Positions 17,511 to 25,855 of a stretch of DNA of 64,000 bases are shown one piece after another; position 1 is the stretch's first letter, and each line of letters begins with the position of its first letter. Both the position numbers and the translations under genes were made by a program. Below the pieces are notes generated by a model. That model was not told the DNA's origin. It made no database searches and saw nothing but the letters and a program-made list of their open reading frames with translations. This DNA is from Thermoflexus hugenholtzii JAD2 (GTDB lineage Bacteria; Chloroflexota; Anaerolineae; Thermoflexales; Thermoflexaceae), in the NCBI RefSeq assembly GCF_900187885.1, contig NZ_FYEK01000027.1:149630-213629 (forward strand). The letters run 5' to 3'.

Positions 17511-18260
17511 ATGTGGGATGTGCCCATCGTCTGGATCGCGGCCTTTATCGCCGGGGCGATGAACGCCGTCGCCGGCGGGGGGACGCTGGTGTCCTTCCCC
17601 GCGCTGGTGTGGCTGGGCCGCCCGCCGATCCTGGCCAACGCCACCAACACCGTGGCCTTGCTGCCCGGCTCCATCGCCGGGGCCTTCGGCTTCCGGCGGG
17701 AGCTCCCGAAGCTCCGCCGCTGGCTCCTGATCCTGTTCTGGCCCTCCCTAATGGGCGGCTTCCTGGGCTCGTATGTCCTGCTCCACACCCCGGAGCGCCT
17801 CTTCCGTGACATCATCCCGTATCTGTTGCTGTTCGCCACCGTCCTCCTGATGGTCGGCCCCCGGTTGCAGCGTTGGATCCCCCGCCCCGCTGGACCGATC
17901 TCTCCGTGGCGGTGGGCGGCCCTGGCGTTCTTCCAGCTCCTGGTGGGCTTTTACGGCGGCTATTTCGGGGCAGGCATCGGCATCCTGATGCTGGCCGCGC
18001 TGGAGCTGATGGGCCTGGAGGACATCCATCAGATGAACGCCCTCAAAAACGTGCTGGCCTTCACCATCAACGGCATCGCCGCCCTGTATTTCATCCAATC
18101 CCATGCGGTGCTCTGGGGGGATGCGCTGTGGATGGCCGTGGGGGCGATGGCGGGCGGATATGCCTCCTCCACCATCGCGCAGCGCGTGGATCGAAGCTGG
18201 GTGCGCCGCACGGTGGTCGCCATCGGCTTCCTCGTGGCCTTCCGCTCGTTCTTCCGTTGA
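17511..18260 (+). CDS. TSUP (TauE/SafE) family sulfite/anion exporter
   Basis: 249-residue membrane protein with about eight helices in two repeats. Family landmarks are AGAMNAVAGGGTLVSFPAL (about residues 14-32), the GFYGGYFGAGIGILMLAAL block that starts the second repeat (about 145-163), and QMNALKNVLAFTINGIAAL. Such proteins carry sulfite, sulfonates or organic acids outward. A TACAAT element at 17456-17461 could be the -10 of its own promoter, but no convincing -35 was found. Substrate not determinable. Confidence 0.85.
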   Translation: MWDVPIVWIAAFIAGAMNAVAGGGTLVSFPALVWLGRPPILANATNTVALLPGSIAGAFGFRRELPKLRRWLLILFWPSLMGGFLGSYVLLHTPERLFRDIIPYLLLFATVLLMVGPRLQRWIPRPAGPISPWRWAALAFFQLLVGFYGGYFGAGIGILMLAALELMGLEDIHQMNALKNVLAFTINGIAALYFIQSHAVLWGDALWMAVGAMAGGYASSTIAQRVDRSWVRRTVVAIGFLVAFRSFFR

Positions 18261-18266
18261 GCTCGC

Positions 18267-18851
18267 TCAGGGAGAGCTCTCCTCCGGAACGAGCACGAGG
18301 TCAAACTGCCCCCGCGTCTGGCCGGGCTGCGGGTAATACTGGGTCACCAGCACCCGATGCCCTTCCGCGGTAACCCGGATGTGGATGTGGGGCGGGCGGC
18401 CGCCGTAGGATGGCGGGAAGTGGCTTTCGAAGGCATAAGCGCCCCGCTCGTCGGCGAAGACCGTGGCCCGATACGCGTCAGCGTAGCGCCCGTCCGGCCC
18501 CGCCAGCCAGAACTCGATGCGCGCGCCCGGCAGCGGCCGGCAGCCCCGGCTGGAGCGCACCACGCCCACGAGCCGGAACCCCTCGCCGACTTTGGAGCGG
18601 ACCGGTGCCCCCGGCCGATAGAACGGCCCCAGGGCGTCCGGTGGGGTAGGAGCGCAGGCCTCCGGCTCCGGGGTGGAAGGTGGTTCGGTGGGTGAGGGTG
18701 GCGGGGTTGTGGAGAGCGCCGGAGGCGGCGCCTCTGGGCGGATCGTCGCCGGTGTGAAGGCCGGGCGCGTCGGAGAGTCCTTCTTCCCCGGGATCGGCGC
18801 GCAAAGGCTGAGAAACCCGAGCATCGCCAGCAACCATCCGGCGCGATGCAT
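18267..18851 (-). CDS. Secreted lipoprotein related to intradiol ring-cleavage dioxygenases
   Basis: 194-residue exported protein. The N-terminal signal ends in a lipobox (LSLC, Cys about 17), then a Pro/Ser/Thr-rich spacer to about residue 65. The intradiol-dioxygenase beta-sandwich domain starts at GPFYRPGAP. The iron-ligand pattern appears intact: Tyr in DGRYADAYR, Tyr in PPSYGGRPPHIHI and the two His of HIH. It lies 43 bp downstream of the PQQ-dehydrogenase gene on the same strand. Extracytoplasmic members of this group are widespread, but their aromatic substrate is generally unknown. Confidence 0.8.
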   Translation of the reverse strand: MHRAGWLLAMLGFLSLCAPIPGKKDSPTRPAFTPATIRPEAPPPALSTTPPPSPTEPPSTPEPEACAPTPPDALGPFYRPGAPVRSKVGEGFRLVGVVRSSRGCRPLPGARIEFWLAGPDGRYADAYRATVFADERGAYAFESHFPPSYGGRPPHIHIRVTAEGHRVLVTQYYPQPGQTRGQFDLVLVPEESSP

Positions 18852-18894
18852 GCATGCCTCCCTTCACCATCAGCGTCCGCCCTCGTCGGAGCCC

Positions 18895-20124
18895 TCACGG
18901 CCCGGGCACGAGGCGCAGGATCCGATCATCCTCCGGGCCCGGGCGCCCTCGGCCGTCGCGGTTGCTGGTCGTGAAGTAGAGATAACCGTCCGGCCCCATC
19001 TTCACCTCGCGGATGCGCCCGAAGACGCCCTGGAACAGCGCCTCGTGGAAGATCACCGTGATCCCATCCGGCCCCAGGATCACGTGGTGGAGATGCTGTC
19101 CTCGAAGGGCGCCGAAGAACAGGTGCCCGTTCCACGGAGCCAGCCGGTCCCCGGTCACGAAATCCATCCCGGCGGGCGCCCACGTGGTGCTTTCCCCGCT
19201 ATACAGGATGGGATCCGTGAAGCGGGGGTCGCCGGCGATGCCGGTCACGATGGGCCAGCCGTAGTTCGCGCCGGGCCGGATGAGGTTGAGCTCATCGCGG
19301 CAGCACAGGCCCATCTCGCCGCTGGGGCCGTGCTCCGTGCTGTAGAGCTGTTGGGTCTCCGGGTGCCAGGCCAGGCCCTGGGGGTTGCGGTGGCCCAGCG
19401 AATAGACATACGAGCCCGGGAAGGGGTTATCCGCCGGCACCGAGCCGTCCGGGTTCAGGCGGAGGATCTTCCCCGCCAGGCTGTCCAGTCGCTGGGCTTG
19501 ATCGCGCTGGGCTGCGTCCCCCGTGGTGGCATAGAGCTTGCCGTCCGGGCCGAAGGCCAGACGGCCGCCGTCGTGGATCCCGGCTCCCGGGATGCCGTCC
19601 AGGAGGACACGCTCCTCCCCGGCAACCTCCCCTCGCATGGTGAGCCGGGAGATCCGGTTGCGCAGGGCGCCCCCGGCCCGATAGGTATACATCACGTAGA
19701 GATAGCCGTTGCGGGGGAAATCCGGATCCAGGGCCAGGCCCATGAGCCCGCCCTCGCCGGTGGCGGCCACCGGGAGGACGGCCACCGGCTCCGGGCGCAG
19801 CCGGCCGTTCTCGATCACCCGGATCCGGCCGGGGCGCTCGGTGACGAAGATCCGACCGTCCGGCGCGAAGGCGAGGGCCCACGGCACCTCCAGGCCGGTC
19901 GCCACCACCTCCACCCGGGGCTGGAAGGCCGCCGACGGAGAGGGGGAGGCGCTGGGCGTGGAGGGGACAGGAGAAGGTCGGAGCGGGGTCGCCGTCGGTG
20001 ATGGGCGGGGCGCAGAGGTGGAAATCTCGATCGGGGAAGCCCTCGGCGCGGGCGAGGCGGGCCCCCGACCGCACGCGCCCATCCAGAGCAGCGCAACTCC
20101 TATCAGCGGCAACGCTTTTCGCAT
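18895..20124 (-). CDS. PQQ-dependent aldose sugar dehydrogenase lipoprotein (GSDH family)
   Basis: 409-residue exported six-bladed beta-propeller of the soluble glucose/sorbosone dehydrogenase family. ATG 20124 gives a clean lipoprotein signal (lipobox WMGAC) followed by a Ser/Pro/Thr linker to about residue 60, with GGAGG upstream; an in-frame start 102 bp earlier is rejected. Diagnostic blocks are LEVPWALAFAPDGRIFVTERPGRI near the start of the domain, GEGGLMGLALDPDF, and HRNPQGLAWHPETQQLYSTEHGP with the catalytic His region. Oxidises extracellular aldoses with PQQ. Probably transcribed together with the dioxygenase-like gene. Confidence 0.88.
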   Translation of the reverse strand: MRKALPLIGVALLWMGACGRGPASPAPRASPIEISTSAPRPSPTATPLRPSPVPSTPSASPSPSAAFQPRVEVVATGLEVPWALAFAPDGRIFVTERPGRIRVIENGRLRPEPVAVLPVAATGEGGLMGLALDPDFPRNGYLYVMYTYRAGGALRNRISRLTMRGEVAGEERVLLDGIPGAGIHDGGRLAFGPDGKLYATTGDAAQRDQAQRLDSLAGKILRLNPDGSVPADNPFPGSYVYSLGHRNPQGLAWHPETQQLYSTEHGPSGEMGLCCRDELNLIRPGANYGWPIVTGIAGDPRFTDPILYSGESTTWAPAGMDFVTGDRLAPWNGHLFFGALRGQHLHHVILGPDGITVIFHEALFQGVFGRIREVKMGPDGYLYFTTSNRDGRGRPGPEDDRILRLVPGP

Positions 20125-20200
20125 GGGAAGCCTCCGACATCGAATGGCGCAAGCGGAAAGCCATTCTCGGACCCATGGCCGGATCTTTTCAGCATCTATG

Positions 20201-20720
20201 TTGTAGGAGCGACCCTTTTGTGTCATCGTAAGTTAAGGTTTCGGGCTGAAGTCTCTCTCGTCAGAGGTGGCCAGTAGCCTTATTGAGAGCAGCGGTTCGG
20301 GGCTGAAGCCCCTCCTACGAGAATTCGCCTTGTAGGAACGGCTTCAACCGCGACCCTTTGTGCCATCGAAGACGGAGGTTCAGGGCTGAAGTCCCTCCTA
20401 TGTAAGCCGAAATCCATTTCAGCATCTGTATGGGTAGGAGCGGCTTTAGCCGCGACCCTTGCGTCATTGAAGACGGAGGTTCGGGCTGTAGGAGCGGCTT
20501 CAGCCGCGACTCTGCGTTATCGAAGATGCGATGCTCGGGGCTGAAGCCCCTTCTACAAAAAGATCAATTCTGTAGCAGCAGCTTTAGCCGCGATCTTGCT
20601 CTTACTTCCGCTTCCGCCACGACCCTTTGCGTCATCCAAGACGCGAAGTTCGGGGCTAAAGACCCTCCTATAAAAAGATCAATATTGCAGGAGCGGCTTT
20701 CGCTGCAACCCTTGCGTCCG
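20201..20720. repeat. REP/BIME-like palindromic repeat array 1
   Basis: Fills most of a 653-bp gap between the PQQ-dehydrogenase start and the ferritin stop. The roughly 70-bp unit begins GTAGGAG with an inner hairpin CGGCTTCAGCCG, passes through a variable GTCATCGAAGACGGAGGTTC segment, and ends with a second hairpin GGGGCTGAAGCCCC followed by CTCCTAC, so its outer ends are complementary. Copies or part-copies lie near 20202-20260, 20289-20321, 20331-20403, 20434-20487, 20487-20557, 20571-20672 and 20685-20720, some separated by AAAAAGATCAAT. No gene is seen inside. Confidence 0.85.
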
Positions 20721-20777
20721 GCGGATGAGAGCGTTCTTCGATCGTCACCTGAAGGCGCTGGGTGAGCGGGATGGAGT

Positions 20778-21275
20778 TTACTCCGCCTCCCGACGGGCCA
20801 GCTCACGGTCCATCATCACCAGCCCGGCCCCATTCTCCCCGATGCGCCGGAGCGCCTCCAGGATCTGCTCCACGGACTTCTCCTCCTCGACCTGCTCTTC
20901 CAGGAACCAGTGGAGCAGGGGCAGGCTGGAGGGATCGTTCTCCTGGACGGCGATCTGGTAGAGGTTCCGGATGAGGCCGGTGACCCGGCGCTCGTGCTGG
21001 AGGGCCTGGGCGAAGACCTCCTGCGGCGAGGGGAAGTCGGCGGGGGGCTGCTCGATGGCCTGCAGGACCACCCGCTCCCCCCGATCGCAGAGGTGATCGA
21101 AGAACTTCATGGCGTGGCCCACTTCCTCACGGGCCTGCACCCGCATCCAATGGGCGAACCCAGGCAGGTTGAGGGCCTCGAAGTAAGCGGCCATGGAAAG
21201 ATACAGATAGGCGGAGTAAAGTTCATGCTTGATCTGGTCGTTCATTGCATCCCGGAGAGCTTTGCTCATCGCCAT
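20778..21275 (-). CDS. ftnA: Bacterial non-haem ferritin
   Basis: 165-residue four-helix ferritin storing iron as a 24-mer cage. Ferroxidase-site residues are visible in HELYSAYLYLSMA (Glu and Tyr of helix A), the AREEVGHAMKFF ExxH of helix B, and QVEEEKSVEQIL of the later helix. ATG 21275 is chosen because AAGGAGG sits just upstream; longer in-frame starts have none. It is transcribed divergently from the sigma-factor gene. The iron link with feoB elsewhere in the window is thematic only. Confidence 0.92.
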   Translation of the reverse strand: MAMSKALRDAMNDQIKHELYSAYLYLSMAAYFEALNLPGFAHWMRVQAREEVGHAMKFFDHLCDRGERVVLQAIEQPPADFPSPQEVFAQALQHERRVTGLIRNLYQIAVQENDPSSLPLLHWFLEEQVEEEKSVEQILEALRRIGENGAGLVMMDRELARREAE

Positions 21276-21433
21276 GGGAAGCCTCCTTCGCATCTGAAAT
21301 GGACGGGGCCGGATTCAGGTCCAGTCTAAACCACAACTCCGGAGCTTGCCATCCTGAACGGAGGGAGGGACAGCGGCCGGGTCGGCCATCACGATAAGGC
21401 GACGTTTCCGTTAAATCATTTGGGAACATTGCG

Positions 21434-22027
21434 ATGGGGGAATCTTCGGCGCGAGCCCATGCGATGGAGGCCCGCATCGCCTCCGGGGATGTGGAGGCGG
21501 AGGTCATCCAGCGGGCACAGGCGGGCGACCCGGAGGCGATCGGGTGGCTCTACGATCGCTATTACCTGCCCATCTACCGCTACCTGCGGGTCCGGGTGGA
21601 GGACCAGGAGGCCGCTGAGGATCTGGCTGCGGAGGTGTTCGTGCGCATGATCGAGCATCTGCCCCGCTACCAGGCCCGCGGGCGCCCCTTCCTCGCCTGG
21701 CTTTACACCATCGCCCGCAACCTGCTGACGGACTATTACCGCTCCCAGCGCGGGGCCCCACTGGACCTCCCGGATCCGGAGCGAGAGCGGGGGGACGAGG
21801 GGGTGATGGAGCGGATTGAAGCGCGGGCCCAGCAGGATTGCCTGTGGCGGGCCCTCCGGCAGCTGACCCCGGAGCAGCAGGAGGTGCTCTTCCACCGCTT
21901 CTTCGAGGGGCGCTCGGTGGAGGAGACCGCCCAGCTAATGGGCAAACAGCCCGGCGCGATCAAGGCCTTGCAGCATCGCGCCCTGGCCGCCCTGCGACGG
22001 CGAATGGAGGAGATGGGATGTCGCTGA
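21434..22027 (+). CDS. ECF-type RNA polymerase sigma factor
   Basis: 197-residue sigma-70-family factor. Region 2 (about residues 25-95) includes DRYYLPIYRYLRVRV, AEDLAAEVFVRM and AWLYTIARNLLTDYYR. Region 4 (about 130-190) includes LTPEQQEVLFHRFFEGRSVEETAQLMGK, the DNA-binding helix-turn-helix. The start ATG 21434 lacks a clear ribosome site and ATG 21464 is a possible alternative. It overlaps by 10 bp the next gene, a DUF5667 membrane protein that presumably controls it. Confidence 0.88.
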   Translation: MGESSARAHAMEARIASGDVEAEVIQRAQAGDPEAIGWLYDRYYLPIYRYLRVRVEDQEAAEDLAAEVFVRMIEHLPRYQARGRPFLAWLYTIARNLLTDYYRSQRGAPLDLPDPERERGDEGVMERIEARAQQDCLWRALRQLTPEQQEVLFHRFFEGRSVEETAQLMGKQPGAIKALQHRALAALRRRMEEMGCR

Positions 22028-22812
22028 AGCAACCGTCGTTTGAAGAAGCGCTGGCCCGCTGCCTGGAAGAGGTGGCAGCCGGCGCGGACGTAGAGCGCGT
22101 GGTGGCCCGCTATCCGGCCTACGCGGCGGCGCTCCGCCCCTTGCTGGAGACCGCCCTTCAACTTCGCGAGACTGAAGTCCCGCCCCCGCGCGAGGAAGCG
22201 ATCCGGCGCGGTCGCATGCGCGCGGTGGGGGCCGCTCGGCGGATGCGCCCCGCGACCCGAAGCGGGCTCACGGTCCGCCGGTGGGTTTCCGCCCTCCTCA
22301 CCGCCGGGCTGTTGCTGGCGCTGCTCTTCGGAGGAGGCGCCTTAGGGGTCCGAGTCGCCGAGGCCAGCTTGCCGGGCGACCCCCTTTATCCGCTCAAGTT
22401 GCTGAAGGAATCCGCGGAGCTGACCTGGGCGGAGTGGCAGGGGGATCCCACGCCGGCCCTGATCCGCCAGCTGGAGCGCCGTTCCGAGGAGATCGAGACT
22501 CTGCAGCGCCAGGGCCGCCCGGTGCATCCGGCAGCGTTGCAGCGCTCCACCCGTTTGCTGATCCGGTTGATCCTCCTGGCCGAGCAGCATCCGGATCATC
22601 CGCTCCTGCGGCAGCGCGCGCTGCAGGCCATTGAGAGGCATCGGATGGTCCTTCTGGCCCTGCGGGATCGGGTCCCGCTGGCCGCGCGGCCGGCCCTGGA
22701 GCGGGCCCTGGAGCGGGCGGAGCGGGCTCGGGAGGCGATCCGGAAGGCCCCCATCCCCCCAGGCCCCCCCGGACGCCGGCCAGAGCCCCCGGTTCCGGGG
22801 CCGAAACGATGA
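22018..22812 (+). CDS. DUF5667-domain membrane protein, probable anti-sigma factor
   Basis: 264 residues. A cytoplasmic N-terminus (residues 1-80) with LARCLEEVAAGADVERVVARYP is followed by one transmembrane helix (about 86-108) and an extracytoplasmic domain beginning ASLPGDPLYPLKLLKE, the DUF5667 signature. A long helical stretch and a Pro-rich tail complete it. ATG 22018 overlaps the sigma-factor stop, a layout typical of sigma/anti-sigma pairs. The stress it senses is unknown. Confidence 0.75.
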   Translation: MSLKQPSFEEALARCLEEVAAGADVERVVARYPAYAAALRPLLETALQLRETEVPPPREEAIRRGRMRAVGAARRMRPATRSGLTVRRWVSALLTAGLLLALLFGGGALGVRVAEASLPGDPLYPLKLLKESAELTWAEWQGDPTPALIRQLERRSEEIETLQRQGRPVHPAALQRSTRLLIRLILLAEQHPDHPLLRQRALQAIERHRMVLLALRDRVPLAARPALERALERAERAREAIRKAPIPPGPPGRRPEPPVPGPKR

Positions 22813-22838
22813 GGGTCACCGCAGCGGCCCCGATGGGC

Positions 22839-24758
22839 TCAGCGCCGCAGCAGGCGGGCGCTGTTCAGGAGGATGCCCACGTCCGGCACCACCTGGGCCG
22901 CCGCCGCGAGGATCGGCGGGAGAAACCCCAGGGCGGCCAGCAGCGCTCCGATGGCGTTATAGACCGTGGCGAGGGCGAAGTTCCACTGGATGACATTCAT
23001 CGTGGACCGGGCGATCCGGACCGCCTCGGGCAGGAGCCGCCAGTCGTCCCGCAGCAGGACGATGTGTCCGGCCTCCAGGGCCACATCCGTCCCACTCCCC
23101 ATGGCGATCCCCACGTCGGCCTGGGCCAGGGCCGGGGCGTCGTTGACGCCGTCCCCTACCATCACCACGACCCGCCCCTCGGTCTGGTAGGCCCGGACGG
23201 CCGCGATCTTGTCCTCCGGGAGGAGCCCGGCCCGGAAGGGGATACCGAGGGACCTCGCCACGGCCGCCGCCGCCTCCGGGCGATCCCCGGTCAGGAGTTC
23301 GACCCGCCGGAGCCCCAGCCGCTGGAGTTCCTGGAGGGCGTCGCGCGCCTCTGGACGGAGGGTATCCTGCACGGTGAGAAGCCCGATCGGCTGGCCGTCG
23401 AGCCGGACGGCGACCACGGTCTTCCCCTCGGCCGCCAGGCGGGCGGCGAGGGCCTGGAGGCGATCCGCTCCGTCCGGCGCGATCCGGCCCACCGTCACCG
23501 TGTGGCCACCGATCTGCGCCCGCACGCCGATCCCCGGCAGGGCCTCGAAGGTTTCGACCGCCGGAACCCGGACGCCCCGCTCTCGGGCGAGGGCGCGCAC
23601 GGCCTCGGCGAGCGGGTGCTCGGAGTCCCGCTCGGCCGCGGCAGCGAAGGCCAGCACTTCCTCCTCCCGCCACCCGTCGAGGGGGATCACGTCGGCCACC
23701 TGCGGGCGGCCGAGGGTGACCGTTCCGGTCTTATCGACCAGCAGCACCTCCGCCCGGGCGAGGGCTTCGAGGAACCGCCCGCCCTTGATGAGGAGGCCCC
23801 GGCGGGCGGCGGCGCCGATGGCCGCGAGCATCGCCACCGGGGTGGCGAGGGCGAAGGCGCACGTGCAGGCCACCGCGAACACCGCGGCCATCGCCAGCGG
23901 ATCGCGCCGCAACACCAGCACCAGGAGCCCGACCGTCGCCACGGCCGGCAGATACCACGTCGCCACTCGATCGGCAAGCCGCTGGACTTCGGGCCGGCTC
24001 CGCTCCGCCTCCTCCACGAGGCGCAGGATCCGACCGAAGGTGGTATCCGCCCCCACCGACGTCGCCCGGACGCGCAGGCTCCCGAGCTGACAGATCGAGG
24101 CGGCCCAGACCCGGCTCCCGGGCCCCACCTCCACGGGCATTGCCTCCCCGGTGAGGGCGCTTGGGTCCACCGTGGCGTGTCCCTCGATCACCTCACCGTC
24201 CACCGGGATCCGCTCGCCGGGCCGCACGACCACCACCTCGCCCGGCTGCACCGCCTCCACCGGGACCTCGCGTTCCTCCCCGGAGCGGAGCACCCGCGCC
24301 CGCTGGGGCCGAAGGGCGAGGAGGGATCGCATGGCGCGGCGAGCCTGCTCGACCGTGAGGCGCTCGACCTCCTCTCCGATCCGCATGAAGAGCGCCAGCA
24401 CGAGGGCGCTCGACCATTCCCCCACGAGGGCGGTGGCGAGCACACCTGCCGTCATCAGGGTATGGGGAGTGACCCGTCCCCGGCGGGCTGCCCGCGCCAC
24501 ATCCCGGAACGCCGGGAGGCCGGCCAGGAGCGTCCCGCCGGCCCACAAGGGCCACGGGATCCGGGATTCCAGAAGATGGAACCATCCCAGTCGCTCTCCG
24601 ACGACAATGAGGAGGACCAGCATCAGAAGGCCTGCGAAGGCCGCGGAGGCCCGGGCGCCCACCTCCGCGATCCCCGAGCCGGCTCCCGAGCGGCCCTCCC
24701 GTGCCTTTTCCGCCTCCTCCAGGACGTCCACGCCGCACCGCTCGCAGCCTTGCGACAT
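22839..24758 (-). CDS. P1B-type heavy-metal-translocating ATPase with CTC transport motif
   Basis: 639-residue membrane ATPase. The N-terminus carries CERCG (possible metal site), followed by paired helices, an actuator domain (TGEAMP), the phosphorylation site DKTGTVT, the nucleotide-domain HP in SEHPLAEAV and GDGVNDAPAL. The transmembrane metal motif reads CTCAFALATP where most P1B pumps have CPC. The late helices contain N-x-YN and a QVVPDVG stretch instead of the MxxSS of copper pumps. ATG 24758 follows GGAGGAGG. Metal identity is therefore uncertain; efflux of a soft or transition metal is inferred. Confidence 0.88.
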   Translation of the reverse strand: MSQGCERCGVDVLEEAEKAREGRSGAGSGIAEVGARASAAFAGLLMLVLLIVVGERLGWFHLLESRIPWPLWAGGTLLAGLPAFRDVARAARRGRVTPHTLMTAGVLATALVGEWSSALVLALFMRIGEEVERLTVEQARRAMRSLLALRPQRARVLRSGEEREVPVEAVQPGEVVVVRPGERIPVDGEVIEGHATVDPSALTGEAMPVEVGPGSRVWAASICQLGSLRVRATSVGADTTFGRILRLVEEAERSRPEVQRLADRVATWYLPAVATVGLLVLVLRRDPLAMAAVFAVACTCAFALATPVAMLAAIGAAARRGLLIKGGRFLEALARAEVLLVDKTGTVTLGRPQVADVIPLDGWREEEVLAFAAAAERDSEHPLAEAVRALARERGVRVPAVETFEALPGIGVRAQIGGHTVTVGRIAPDGADRLQALAARLAAEGKTVVAVRLDGQPIGLLTVQDTLRPEARDALQELQRLGLRRVELLTGDRPEAAAAVARSLGIPFRAGLLPEDKIAAVRAYQTEGRVVVMVGDGVNDAPALAQADVGIAMGSGTDVALEAGHIVLLRDDWRLLPEAVRIARSTMNVIQWNFALATVYNAIGALLAALGFLPPILAAAAQVVPDVGILLNSARLLRR

Positions 24759-24836
24759 CTCCTCCTCCCTTCCGCATCGACCCCTTTCCATTTTATGCCA
24801 TAGGCCCTTGGGATCTCCTCGGCAACGCTCTCCCCC

Positions 24837-24864
24837 TTGACAACCCCTGTCAAGCCCATATAAT
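24837..24864 (+). promoter_or_regulatory. Near-consensus promoter of the SorC-regulated operon with overlapping palindrome
   Basis: TTGACA (24837-24842), 16 bp, then a perfect TATAAT (24859-24864). TTGACA is also the left half of TTGACA-ACCCC-TGTCAA (24837-24853), an inverted repeat covering the -35 box, and a TTCA/TGAA repeat (TTCAACTTTGTGAA) lies in the leader. Either could be the operator for the adjacent regulator. Confidence 0.75.
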
Positions 24865-24898
24865 AAATGTTACCTTATGTTCAACTTTGTGAATCCCC

Positions 24899-25855
24899 AT
24901 GGATGACGAGCGGTTAGCCCAGGTTGCGTCCTGGTATTACGAGGAGGGGCTGGATCAGGGGGCGATCGCCCGGCGGCTGGGGTGCTCGCGTTCCATGGTC
25001 TCGCGTTACCTCAAGGAGGCGCGGGCCCGGGGCCTGGTGGAGATCCGGATCCGGCATCCCCTGAAGACCGATCCCCGGCTGGAGGAAGCGCTGCGCGCGG
25101 CCTTCTCCCTTCGGGAGGCCTGGGTGCTGGGCAACCCTCCGGCGGGTGACCGTCTGCGGTTGCGCCGGCTGGGGGAGCTGGGAGCGCAGGCGCTGCAACG
25201 GCGGCTGCGCCCGGGGATCCGCATCGGGTTGAGCTGGGGCACGGCCGTCTACGAGGTGGTGCGGGCGATGCCCGAGATCCCGCTGAAGGGCGCCCAGGTG
25301 ATCCAGATCATCGGCGCCCTGGGCGCCGGCGACCCGATGATCGACGGGCCGGAGCTCGCCCGCTGGCTGGCGGAGAAGCTGGAGGCCCCGGTTCGCCATC
25401 TGCACGCCCCCCTGCTGGTGGAAAGCGAAGCGGTGGCCCAGGCCCTGCGGCATGAGCGGACCATCGCCGAGACCCTGGCCCTGGCCCGCAAGGTCCATGT
25501 AGCTCTGATTGGGATCGGCTCGGTGGACCCTCGACTCTCCAGCCTGCGGCGGGCAGGCTATTTGAGGGAATCTGAGCTGGAGGCGCTCCGGGCCGCCGGG
25601 GCGGTGGGGGATGTGCTGGCCCGGGCGCTGGACGCGGAGGGGAACCCCCTGGATCATCCTCTGAACCGGCGGGTGATCGGCCTGGAGCTCGAGGCGCTGC
25701 GCCGGATCCCCACGGTGATCGCCGTGGCCGGGGGCGCGGCCAAGGCCCCAGCGATCCGGGCTGCGCTGCGCGGCGGCTATGTCGATGTGCTGGTCACCGA
25801 CGCAGAGGCGGCGGCGGCCGTCCTCGCCATGGAGGGAGCGCTGGCCTATGCGTGA
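24899..25855 (+). CDS. SorC/DeoR-family sugar-binding transcriptional regulator
   Basis: 318-residue regulator. The N-terminal helix-turn-helix (residues 5-55; [24 protein letters not shown]) is joined to the SorC sugar-phosphate-binding domain (about 60-315) with [19 protein letters not shown] and [18 protein letters not shown]. No Shine-Dalgarno sequence is evident in the short leader. Its stop overlaps the start of the E1 gene (ATG 25848), so regulator and enzyme genes are co-translated. It probably controls this operon in response to a phosphorylated metabolite. Confidence 0.9.
   Translation: MDDERLAQVASWYYEEGLDQGAIARRLGCSRSMVSRYLKEARARGLVEIRIRHPLKTDPRLEEALRAAFSLREAWVLGNPPAGDRLRLRRLGELGAQALQRRLRPGIRIGLSWGTAVYEVVRAMPEIPLKGAQVIQIIGALGAGDPMIDGPELARWLAEKLEAPVRHLHAPLLVESEAVAQALRHERTIAETLALARKVHVALIGIGSVDPRLSSLRRAGYLRESELEALRAAGAVGDVLARALDAEGNPLDHPLNRRVIGLELEALRRIPTVIAVAGGAAKAPAIRAALRGGYVDVLVTDAEAAAAVLAMEGALAYA

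Noticed and set aside
20201-20720. Repeat array considered as a CRISPR array
   Set aside because: Units are palindromic, imperfect and of uneven spacing, spacers are also repeated (AAAAAGATCAAT), and no cas genes are present.
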